Assembly (NCBI RefSeq): GCF_022869825.1
Contig: NZ_CP094971.1
Coordinates: forward strand, 17,501-81,500
Source of the DNA: Clostridium sp. BJN0001
GTDB lineage: Bacteria; Bacillota; Clostridia; Clostridiales; Clostridiaceae
Length of the DNA stretch: 64,000 nt
Direction of reading: 5' to 3'
This document shows positions 28,136-35,767 of this stretch, in pieces. A program made the translations under genes and the position numbers. Numbering within the stretch: position 1 is the first letter of the stretch; every line of letters begins with the position of its first letter. A model generated the notes under the pieces. That model ran no database searches. It saw only the letters and a list, made by a program, of their open reading frames with translations, and was not told the origin of the DNA.

Positions 28136-28522
28136 ATGATGCGTATTTCAGAATTTGACTACATTCCATTTAAGGATTCGTTTGGCATTTTATGGAACTT
28201 AACAGGAGAAGTACAGTTGAATTTAAAAGAAAGCTATGATGTTGATATATACAAAATTGGTGGCAGCACATTTATGTTTTCTACAAGTGAAAAAGAAGTC
28301 AAAGAATATAAAATAGATAGAATTTTTAATTTAGAAGTTTATTTTGAAGATGAAGAAAGTTTAATTTTAAGTGGAAAAATAATTGCTGATTTTAAAGTCG
28401 CTGATAAAAACCATTATGAATTTTTATATTTAGATACGAGGGAAGCTATAAGGGATAAATTGTTTAAGAGAATATTTAGTAAGCAAGTACAAATGAAGCG
28501 TTTAATCAATAATAGAATTTAA
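28136..28522 (+). CDS. PilZ-like domain protein, possibly N-terminally truncated
   Basis: 128 residues. The pattern GGSTFMFST, a central LILSGKIIADF strand and the ending REAIRDKLFKRIFSKQVQMKR fit a PilZ domain, but the RxxxR c-di-GMP signature is not seen. The frame stays open upstream to about 28052, across the GGGGACA repeat, reading FESKIKSDYHEGN before the ATG, as if an original N-terminal domain was lost at the element boundary. The AAGG before ATG-ATG is weak. PilZ assignment is moderate; function unknown. Confidence 0.5.
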   Translation: MMRISEFDYIPFKDSFGILWNLTGEVQLNLKESYDVDIYKIGGSTFMFSTSEKEVKEYKIDRIFNLEVYFEDEESLILSGKIIADFKVADKNHYEFLYLDTREAIRDKLFKRIFSKQVQMKRLINNRI

Positions 28523-28537
28523 ATCTATGTTTAAAAT

Positions 28538-28849
28538 TTATCTATATCTAAAATTATATCCGCAAGGCTGCCTATTATTACATCTTATTGGAAAATATCT
28601 AGCTGGTGGAATTTTAAGTGACGTAATTAATTTTGCCATTTCTTTTTCTTTGTGAGCATATGCACAAAGCAAATTACTTGTAAGAGCAACTCTTTTTTCA
28701 ATTGGTTTTACGCATTTTAATTCTTCCATAAAACATTCACAAAAAAGTATTTGTAGACATTTAGACATTTTAGCTTCAGCTTCAAGAATCTCTAACAGAT
28801 ATTTTTCATATATTAGATAATAAGTCTTATCAGCACAAATGTTATTCAT
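28538..28849 (-). CDS. Small Cys-containing protein, third paralogue of the BclA-like cluster
   Basis: 103 residues, unrecognised by name. A helical body (ILEAEAKMSKCLQILFCECF) and SNLLCAYAHKEKEMAKLI align with the two genes upstream, sharing the pattern AEA-x(n)-LF-x(n)-LLC-x-YA-x-KE. The C-terminus is Arg/Cys rich (RCNNRQPCGY). It is the most diverged of the three, and AAGGATGG precedes the ATG. Same strand and close spacing with two paralogues and a BclA-type protein suggest a shared structural role, probably on the spore. Confidence 0.55.
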   Translation of the reverse strand: MNNICADKTYYLIYEKYLLEILEAEAKMSKCLQILFCECFMEELKCVKPIEKRVALTSNLLCAYAHKEKEMAKLITSLKIPPARYFPIRCNNRQPCGYNFRYR

Positions 28850-28876
28850 ATATTGACCATCCTTATGAGTTATATT

Positions 28877-29200
28877 TTAACAATCTTTACCACAGTAGCA
28901 AGTTAAGCATTTGCAAATTACTTGTGGTGAAATTCCTAAGTCAGCAGCTTCTTTTTTAGTAGCTGCTGCAATTACTGTAGCAACTGAATTTTCTTTAGAA
29001 GTATATCCACATAATATTTTTTTTAAATAAGATATTTGTTTTTCTACTTCATCTGCTGTTGGAGTTTCACTAACCACATCTTTTAATGATTCAACTAAGT
29101 GGTTACAAAATAAATCTGCCATACCTTGTACAATATTAACTTCAGATTCGATTATAGATCTTACAGACGCTAAGTCTGAATGAGTTGGTGTAACTGACAT
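28877..29200 (-). CDS. Small Cys-containing protein, second paralogue of the BclA-like cluster
   Basis: 107 residues after AAGGAGG. It shares with the next upstream gene the pattern ESE-x-x-x-VQGMADLF, a central LKKILCGYTSKEN and a Cys-rich tail (ICKCLTCYCGKDC). Mostly helical, without signal peptide or transmembrane segment, so it is made in the cytoplasm of whichever cell expresses it. Multiple C-terminal cysteines suit disulfide cross-linking as in exosporium and coat proteins (inference). I know no named family for it. Confidence 0.6.
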   Translation of the reverse strand: MSVTPTHSDLASVRSIIESEVNIVQGMADLFCNHLVESLKDVVSETPTADEVEKQISYLKKILCGYTSKENSVATVIAAATKKEAADLGISPQVICKCLTCYCGKDC

Positions 29201-29216
29201 TATTATTCCTCCTTAA

Positions 29217-29534
29217 TTATTTTATAGAACATTTACAATCACAGTCATCTTTAATTAAAGCACTTTCTAATGCAACTTTGCATGAAAGTGAATTGAAAAT
29301 ATCTGCTATTGTAAGTTCTTTACATGCATAAGTGCAAAGAATATCTTTTATCAAAGATGATTCTGTATCAATATCAGCTATTGATTTAACATTTTCTACT
29401 AGTGTTCCTTCAGGAGAGGCATTATTATAAAATAAATCACTCATACATTCTAATAAACCTGCTTCTGCTTCTGCTATTGCATTTATATAAACATCGTTAG
29501 TTTCTGTACCATTAACCAAACTTTGCCAAGCCAT
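29217..29534 (-). CDS. Small Cys-containing protein, first paralogue of the BclA-like cluster
   Basis: 105 residues after GGAGG. It shows AIAEAEAGLLECMSDLFYNN, then IKDILCTYACKELTIADI and a tail DDCDCKCSIK. Its two landmarks align with both following genes, so the three arose by tandem duplication and then diverged strongly. A sporulation-type -10 element lies about 50 bp upstream. No enzyme motif is present; a structural or scaffold role is inferred from the cysteines and the BclA-like neighbour. Confidence 0.6.
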   Translation of the reverse strand: MAWQSLVNGTETNDVYINAIAEAEAGLLECMSDLFYNNASPEGTLVENVKSIADIDTESSLIKDILCTYACKELTIADIFNSLSCKVALESALIKDDCDCKCSIK

Positions 29535-29583
29535 ACATAATTCCTCCGTTTTTTACATTTATTTTTTTCTTTCTACATAAAAC

Positions 29584-29611
29584 AGTATATGAAAATTAGA
29601 GAATATTGTTA
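29584..29611 (-). promoter_or_regulatory. Possible sporulation-sigma promoter of the small-protein genes
   Basis: On the minus strand CATATACT (29584-29591) matches 7 of 8 positions of the SigE -10 consensus and begins with the CATA of SigK -10 boxes. AACA (29607-29610) lies 15 bp upstream, near the SigK -35 position. No good sigma-A promoter is visible in the same gap. Weak but consistent with a spore role. Confidence 0.35.
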
Positions 29612-29629
29612 CTAAATTAATATAATATT

Positions 29630-30130
29630 TTAAATCGAGCAATCCAATCGCTTTATAAGAACTGAGAAAAGAATATCATCTTTTCCAGCATTGTTTAAAT
29701 TTATAGGAGACTGGGTATTTATAGACAAATTAAGGTTAGACATTGCTGAAGTTACTTTGATTATTGTCTGACCATAAAGAATTGTAGAAGAATTATCTAC
29801 AATGTAATTACTATCAGAAACTTTACTTCCATTTAATTTTATAAAAGCAGTTACATTACCTAAATCAAGTACATAATGAATTTCATATATGCCAGGCTCT
29901 AATATAATAATATCAGCTGATGATATTGCGTGAGATATGCCCTTTAAATTAGAATTTCCATTGAAAACTAAATTATTTTCTCCAGCTGGTAAATTTAATG
30001 AATCCCCATCTTCAAATAAAAAAAATATATATCCATATGCATGTTGACAAATGGAGGGAACATCTTCAAAACATTTAAAACATCTATCCATATAATTATG
30101 GAAGTCATAACAACAATACATTTTATTCAT
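29630..30130 (-). CDS. BclA C-terminal-domain-like (exosporium) protein without collagen repeat
   Basis: 166 residues after AGGAGATG. The first 30 residues carry five cysteines (6, 7, 17, 20, 28). Residues about 35-164 match the TNF-like jelly roll that ends BclA glycoproteins: LPAGENNLVFNG, ILEPGIYEIHYVLDL, AFIKLNGSKVSDSNYIV, TILYGQTIIKVT and the final SVLIKRLD. The Gly-X-X collagen-like stalk is absent, so the cap domain sits directly behind a Cys-rich leader. Heads the four-gene minus-strand cluster; a spore-surface role is inferred from the family. Confidence 0.78.
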   Translation of the reverse strand: MNKMYCCYDFHNYMDRCFKCFEDVPSICQHAYGYIFFLFEDGDSLNLPAGENNLVFNGNSNLKGISHAISSADIIILEPGIYEIHYVLDLGNVTAFIKLNGSKVSDSNYIVDNSSTILYGQTIIKVTSAMSNLNLSINTQSPINLNNAGKDDILFSVLIKRLDCSI

Positions 30131-30279
30131 CTCCTAGTGTAGTATAATAAATTTTATAAATATCTTTTTATATTCTTTTACTTTAAGATAATTTAAAAAT
30201 TTATTTGATGATTAGTTATAATATATATTATTCTTAGACTAGATTTTGTTTACTCAATAATTTATATGGTGAAATATGT

Positions 30280-30316
30280 ATTACAGACTATTTATAAATC
30301 ATAAATAGTCTGTAAT
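30280..30316. terminator. Hairpin overlapping the 3' end of recQ
   Basis: A perfect 16-bp stem (30280-30295 with 30301-30316) has a 5-nt loop and contains the last recQ codons and its TAA. There is no long T run, so termination strength is uncertain; it may stabilise the mRNA end. Confidence 0.6.
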
Positions 30317-32739
30317 ATACTGGCTCTTATTGAATCATAAGTAATAGAATCAGGAAGAGCTTTTTTTAATATAGAGATTTTTTCATATCCATGTTTTTTA
30401 ATAGCATTTATTATTTCATCATTATGTTCTTCATTTATATATTCAGAGTAATCTATAGGACAAACAAAGCTATTTCCATCACTTAGATAGTTTTCTATAT
30501 ATCCCATAATTGTTGAAGCAGATATTTCAAGTTCGTTTGATATATCTGATATTTTTTCTGAAGAATTTAATTTGTCTATAACTATTTCATCATTTTTTCT
30601 TGTTTCTCCATCAATAATTACTTTCATTTTATCTTTATATATAAATGAAGAGTTTATATTATTTTTATCTTTATATGAAGTTACAGTATTTATTATTTTC
30701 AAACCAAAATCTGATATCTTTTTAGGACCAAGTCCTGAAATATCTTTTAATTCATCGTTAGATGATGGATATCTCGCTGATATTTCCTTTAAAGTTTTAA
30801 GAGGAATAACGGTATATGGTAATTTACCTTTTGAATCTGCAATTTTTTTTCTAGTCTCAAATAGTTCCTTTAAAAGAGAATCATCAGTAGTTACGTTTAA
30901 TTCATTAGATGAAATTACATCTTTTGTTTTACTATCTAATGAGTCTTTAAAAGTGAAAGTTATATTAATATTTTTTTCTTTTATATAATCAGTAATTGCA
31001 TTTATAAATTTATCACCATATTTCTGTGATTTTGATTCTCCTACTCCTGAAATATCCATAAACTCTTTTATAGATGATGGGTATCTATTTGACATTTCAA
31101 GAAGTGCAGAATCAGAGAATATCATATATGGAGGTAAATTTTCTTCTTTAGAAATTTCTGCTCTTAATAATTTTAATTTAGCAAACAAGTCATTTGATTC
31201 AAATACACGATTTACTTTTTCGTCTTGAATTAAAAGAACTTTTTGTTCACCTTTAAGAATTTTATAGCTCATTTTATTTAATTTTATAACAGGAAACTGT
31301 CCTTCTACCATATCAAGATAGCCATTTCCTATTAGTTTATTTATAAATTCTTTAAGATCATTTTTGTTATATTCTTTCATAAGTCCATATGTTGTAAGAG
31401 TATTGAAATTAAAAGACAAAAGTCGCTGATTTTTAGAGCCTTTAAGTACATCAATTATCATAGTAGAACCAAATGGGTGCTTCATTCTAAATATACATGA
31501 TAATACTTTTTGTGCATCTATTGTTCTATCTTGCATTTCACCATTTCTATTACAGTTGCTACAATTATTGCAATTACTTTTAGGATTTTCTCCAAAATAT
31601 TTTAGAATAAAGTTTTTATAGCATCCATCTGTGTAGACATATTGAGTCATTAATTGAAGCTTTGCGTATTGATTTGCACGTCTTTCAGGATTTTCTATTG
31701 AATGTTCAATAAGGTATTTGCACATATGTACATCACCTGGTGCAAATAGAAGAATACATTCACTTTTTTCTCCATCTCTTCCCGCTCTTCCTATTTCTTG
31801 ATAATATCCTTCTATATTTTGCGGCATATTATAATGGATTACAAAACGAACATCAGATTTATCTATTCCCATACCAAAAGCATTTGTTGCAACTATTATA
31901 TTTGATCTGTCATAAACAAAATCATCTTGATTTTTTGCTCTTTCTTCAGATGATAAACCTCCGTGATATAAAGTAGCATTAAAATCTGCCTTTATTAGTT
32001 TTGAATATAATTTTTCGGTATCTTTTCTTGTAAGGCAGTAAATTATTCCAGAAACATTCTTATTTTCATTAAGAAATTTTAAAATGTATTTATCTTTATT
32101 TACTCCTTTTAATACGGTTAAGGAAAGATTTTCTCTATCAAAACCTGATATAAACAATTTTGGATTTTTAAGATCAAGAAGCTTTACTATATCTTCTTGA
32201 ACCTGAGTTGTTGCAGTTGCTGTAAAAGCACTTATTACTGGTCTTGTTTTTAAAAGATTTATAAAATCTTTTATGTATCTGTAACTTGTTCTAAAATCAT
32301 GTCCCCACTGAGATACACAGTGTGCCTCATCTATTGCAACTTGTGATATTTGAATAGATGATATTGCAGATAAAAATTCGTTAGATTGAAGTCTTTCAGG
32401 GGCAACATATATAAGTTTAAATTCACCAATAGAAGCTTTATAGAGAATATTTTTTATATCTGAAATGCTTAAGGAACTATTTATGTATGCAGCATCTATT
32501 CCTGAAGTTTTAATGTTATCAACTTGATCTTTCATAAGAGAGATAAGAGGAGAAATTACAAGTGTTACGCCTTTCATCATAAGCGATGATATTTGGTAGC
32601 ATATAGATTTTCCACCACCTGTTGGCATTATAGCAAGAGTATCGTTATTATTTACGATAGCATCTATTATTTCTTTTTGTTCTTTTCTAAAAGAATCATA
32701 TCCAAAATATTCTTTTAGTAGTTCTTGTGCAGTTTTCAA
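30292..32739 (-). CDS. recQ: ATP-dependent DNA helicase RecQ with two HRDC domains
   Basis: 815 residues from a TTG start behind AAGGAGTG. The helicase core has MPTGGGKSICYQ (Walker A), DEAHCVSQWGHDFR (motif II) and QEIGRAGRDG (motif VI). A zinc-binding RQC segment follows (NCSNCNRNG). Two HRDC domains are in tandem (PSSIKEFMDISGVGESKSQKYG and PSSNDELKDISGLGPKKISDFG, each within about 75 residues). The C-terminus is an HTH_40-type domain (ISDISNELEISASTIMGYIE). It unwinds 3'-5' in repair of stalled forks. Standard RecQ has one HRDC. Confidence 0.95.
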   Translation of the reverse strand: MKTAQELLKEYFGYDSFRKEQKEIIDAIVNNNDTLAIMPTGGGKSICYQISSLMMKGVTLVISPLISLMKDQVDNIKTSGIDAAYINSSLSISDIKNILYKASIGEFKLIYVAPERLQSNEFLSAISSIQISQVAIDEAHCVSQWGHDFRTSYRYIKDFINLLKTRPVISAFTATATTQVQEDIVKLLDLKNPKLFISGFDRENLSLTVLKGVNKDKYILKFLNENKNVSGIIYCLTRKDTEKLYSKLIKADFNATLYHGGLSSEERAKNQDDFVYDRSNIIVATNAFGMGIDKSDVRFVIHYNMPQNIEGYYQEIGRAGRDGEKSECILLFAPGDVHMCKYLIEHSIENPERRANQYAKLQLMTQYVYTDGCYKNFILKYFGENPKSNCNNCSNCNRNGEMQDRTIDAQKVLSCIFRMKHPFGSTMIIDVLKGSKNQRLLSFNFNTLTTYGLMKEYNKNDLKEFINKLIGNGYLDMVEGQFPVIKLNKMSYKILKGEQKVLLIQDEKVNRVFESNDLFAKLKLLRAEISKEENLPPYMIFSDSALLEMSNRYPSSIKEFMDISGVGESKSQKYGDKFINAITDYIKEKNINITFTFKDSLDSKTKDVISSNELNVTTDDSLLKELFETRKKIADSKGKLPYTVIPLKTLKEISARYPSSNDELKDISGLGPKKISDFGLKIINTVTSYKDKNNINSSFIYKDKMKVIIDGETRKNDEIVIDKLNSSEKISDISNELEISASTIMGYIENYLSDGNSFVCPIDYSEYINEEHNDEIINAIKKHGYEKISILKKALPDSITYDSIRASILQTIYDL

Positions 32740-32869
32740 AAGCAGACACTCCTTAATTTTTATTTATATATTAATTATAGACTATATTATTTTTATTCAA
32801 ACAATTTATGGAATAAATAATATATAAATGTGTATATTATATATTATAAAAGTAGATTGGAGAAGAAAT

Positions 32870-34012
32870 ATGGGAATTAATACACTTATTAATTTACTTG
32901 ATGAACATAATGAAGCAAACCTTATAGCAACAGATAAATTTATGCCACATAATGTTATTTATGTTTTTGATAAGCATCAATTTAAAATTTATAGACGAAT
33001 AGAAGCTTATTATAAAAGAGTATTCCCTAAAATAAATGTTAGATATTTTCTTATGAATAATTATAGTGCTAGATCAGCAGAAATACTGCTTAATAAAGTA
33101 AATGCTGATGATACTATAATCAATATAACAGGGGGAAAGAGGATAGATTCTCTGATAATATTAAATATGGCTAAGTCTTTAAATTTTAGAGTTATTTATA
33201 TTGATGCTTTGAAAAAAAAATTATATGAATTTGATGGCTTAGTTACAATTAGTAAAATAAAATTTAGAGATATGTTTCTTGAAGATATATTTAAAACAAC
33301 AGGAATTAAAATAATAAATGATTCAAGTTATCTTTTAAACAACCATGACATAGTCAGAATTTCAAACATTATACATAACAATCTTGAACTTTGGGATAAG
33401 TATAAGATAAAGCTTTATAATAATGAGATATTTGAACATACATCATCAGAATGTAACAAAGTAGTTGTTCATATGGATAATATAGATGAAGATGAAAAAA
33501 ATTTGATATCTAATTCGATAAGATATTTATATGAAAAAAAGATAATAAGATATAAGAATAAGAATAATCTTATAGAAGTTGATTTTATTAAAGAACATAT
33601 AAGGAGTTTTATTTTTAAAAGTGGTACATGGCTCGAAATATTTACGGCAAATATAATAAGAGAAATTTATCAGATTGATGAGGTAAAATGTGGAGTCACA
33701 TTTGTATGGAATAATGAAAAAATACGCGTTACAAATGAACTCGATGTTATCGCAGTGTATGATACAAATGTAATATGCATTTCATGCAAAGATAGTGAAA
33801 AATATGATGAAGATGCATTAAATGAACTTGATGTATATAGCAAAAGAATTGGAGGAGACAATGTTAAAAAGATACTTGTCTCAACAAAAATGCCCGCAAA
33901 AAGATGCGTTATAAAGAGAGCAGAAGCTATGAACATTCATATTATAATACTTGGTAAAAACATAAAAGAATTTAAAAATAAAATAAAAAAATATTGCAAT
34001 ATAAAATATTAA
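32870..34012 (+). CDS. Card1/DUF1887-like CARF-nuclease, CRISPR-independent locus
   Basis: 380 residues from ATG 32870 (GGAGAAG upstream; the 32828 start lacks one). The N-terminal part is CARF-like, with the nucleotide-binding motif NITGGKR near residue 85. A winged-helix segment follows, then a PD-(D/E)XK nuclease with GTWLEIF and NELDVIAV (Glu290, Asp292) and ISCK ending at Lys307. The glutamate expected in an ExK motif is Ser305. Known Card1/Can2 proteins are cyclic-oligoadenylate-activated nucleases of type III CRISPR, and the length matches. No cas gene or array is in the window, so ligand and role are open. Confidence 0.75.
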   Translation: MGINTLINLLDEHNEANLIATDKFMPHNVIYVFDKHQFKIYRRIEAYYKRVFPKINVRYFLMNNYSARSAEILLNKVNADDTIINITGGKRIDSLIILNMAKSLNFRVIYIDALKKKLYEFDGLVTISKIKFRDMFLEDIFKTTGIKIINDSSYLLNNHDIVRISNIIHNNLELWDKYKIKLYNNEIFEHTSSECNKVVVHMDNIDEDEKNLISNSIRYLYEKKIIRYKNKNNLIEVDFIKEHIRSFIFKSGTWLEIFTANIIREIYQIDEVKCGVTFVWNNEKIRVTNELDVIAVYDTNVICISCKDSEKYDEDALNELDVYSKRIGGDNVKKILVSTKMPAKRCVIKRAEAMNIHIIILGKNIKEFKNKIKKYCNIKY

Positions 34013-34018
34013 AAATAT

Positions 34019-34912
34019 TTATTTTATATATTTAGTTCCTATATGTTCTCCAAAGTTTACTTTACATTCAAAACCTATAGAAGACTGCTTTTTAATATCT
34101 TCATCTAGTACGATTGAATTTTTTTGAAAGAATAAAATAGTAGTTGAACCACCAAATTTGAAATATCCTTTTTCATCGCCTTTTTCAACTTTTGAATTTT
34201 CTTTGTAAGTTTGGATTATTGATCCTACGCATGTTGCACCAACTTCTATCATTAAAACATCATTAAAATTATCTGATTTAAGAATTGACCATTCACGTTT
34301 GTTTTCACAAAATAGTTTTGGAATTCTTTCAAGTGCTATAGGATTAACAGAATAATAATGTCCTTTTATTTTATGGTTTTCAGATACTGTGCCAGAATCT
34401 ATAAAATGAAATCTATGATAGTCAGTAGGACATAATCTTAGAATTATGCACGTACCACCTTGATATTTTTTTGCAATTTCATCATTATTAATAAGTTCTT
34501 TTAAGCTATAAGTTAAATGTTTTATTTGGATTATACTGTCTATATTTATATTCTCATGGGCTATAAGTCTTCCATCTCCAGGAGAAATTAATATATTTGA
34601 GTCATTAGAAAATGGTCTTGATGACTCTTTTAATTTTCTTGTAAAAAAATCATTAAAACATTTAAAATCATCTGATTTATTTTTACAGATATTCATGTCT
34701 ATATTAAAATCATCTATAAATGGTTTTATTTTTTTTATACTCATTTTAGAATTACAATATTTTCCATATAAAGATGAAAATATTCTCTTCTTTATAATAA
34801 GTTCAGTAAAACCTTTTCCAAGAGGAGATTCATATGTCCATTCTATAGCTTTTTTTCCTGCAATTAATTCTTCTTCATAAGAACATGTTTTTCTATTATA
34901 AAATTTAATCAT
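34019..34912 (-). CDS. psd: Phosphatidylserine decarboxylase proenzyme
   Basis: 297 residues from ATG 34912 (MIKFYNRKT), the conserved clostridial N-terminus; longer upstream frames are not conserved. It contains SPGDGRL, the [11 protein letters not shown] histidines and the self-cleavage/pyruvoyl site FGGST near residue 250, with Ser becoming the pyruvoyl group of the alpha chain. It makes phosphatidylethanolamine at the membrane. Its stop is 6 bp from that of the convergent Card1-like gene, with no evident terminator between. A pssA partner is not in the window. Confidence 0.95.
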   Translation of the reverse strand: MIKFYNRKTCSYEEELIAGKKAIEWTYESPLGKGFTELIIKKRIFSSLYGKYCNSKMSIKKIKPFIDDFNIDMNICKNKSDDFKCFNDFFTRKLKESSRPFSNDSNILISPGDGRLIAHENINIDSIIQIKHLTYSLKELINNDEIAKKYQGGTCIILRLCPTDYHRFHFIDSGTVSENHKIKGHYYSVNPIALERIPKLFCENKREWSILKSDNFNDVLMIEVGATCVGSIIQTYKENSKVEKGDEKGYFKFGGSTTILFFQKNSIVLDEDIKKQSSIGFECKVNFGEHIGTKYIK

Positions 34913-35047
34913 AAAATCAAATGACACCACTCTTTCTATACAGATACAGTATAATTCTATCATAAAATTTATATATTAGAAACTCTTTAATGATGATAAA
35001 TGATATAATAATATTAGATTTCAATAAAAATAAATGGAGTGATATTC

Positions 35048-35635
35048 ATGAACAAAACTAAAGAACTGATTTTTAAGTCTGCTATAAAAGTATTTTCGAA
35101 TCAGGGCTACAAAGGGGCTACAATGGATGATATTGCTTTAAATGCGGGTCTTGCTAAAGGAACATTATACTATCATTTCAAAAGTAAGGAAGAGATCTTT
35201 CAATTTGTTATAAGAGAAGGCTTAAATGATCTTAGAAAGCTTGCGGAAAAGATAAAGAATTCTAATACAGATTATGTTTCTAAACTAATAGAGATATGTA
35301 AAGGTCAACTTACTTTTTTGTATACATTTACTGATTTGTGTAAAGTTGTAATGAGCCAGATATGGGGAAATGAACAAAGGCAGGAAAATTTAAGAAAAGA
35401 AGTTAGAGGATACATATATGTCTTGAAAGATTTACTTGAAGAGGGAAGATTGTTAAAAAAAATACAAGTACAAAATGTAGAACTCATGGCTTATCAGATA
35501 TTTGGAACCTTTGCATCTGCGGCTATTTATGAATCACTCAATGTAGAAAAGATGAATTCTGATGATATAACTACTCAGACAGTAGTGTTTGCACTTAAAG
35601 GACTTGGAATTAATATAGATAAGTCTGAAATATAG
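35048..35635 (+). CDS. TetR-family transcriptional regulator
   Basis: 195 residues from ATG 35048 (GGAG 8 bp upstream). The N-terminal TetR helix-turn-helix is clear (IFKSAIKVFSNQGYKGATMDDIALNAGLAKGTLYYHFKSKE, in two conserved blocks). The ligand domain is not identifiable. It diverges from psd and lies 132 bp before hydA on the same strand, so either could be a target. The effector is unknown. Confidence 0.88.
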   Translation: MNKTKELIFKSAIKVFSNQGYKGATMDDIALNAGLAKGTLYYHFKSKEEIFQFVIREGLNDLRKLAEKIKNSNTDYVSKLIEICKGQLTFLYTFTDLCKVVMSQIWGNEQRQENLRKEVRGYIYVLKDLLEEGRLLKKIQVQNVELMAYQIFGTFASAAIYESLNVEKMNSDDITTQTVVFALKGLGINIDKSEI

Positions 35636-35767
35636 GAAAATAAATAAATTTAGAATTTAATGAAAAATAATGTTTAATTTTTAACAATATATATGGTAAT
35701 ATATAATAAGGAAGACGTAGTTCTTTATTAATTTTTAAAAAATAAATATTTATGGAGGAATCTGGTT

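Noticed and set aside
32828..32869. The longer 5' start of the Card1-like gene at 32828
   Set aside because: There is no ribosome-binding site there, while GGAGAAG precedes ATG 32870, where family similarity begins.
32870..34012. Evidence for a CRISPR-Cas locus around the Card1-like gene
   Set aside because: No regularly spaced repeats and no cas1, cas2, cas10 or csm/cmr-like genes were found anywhere in the window.
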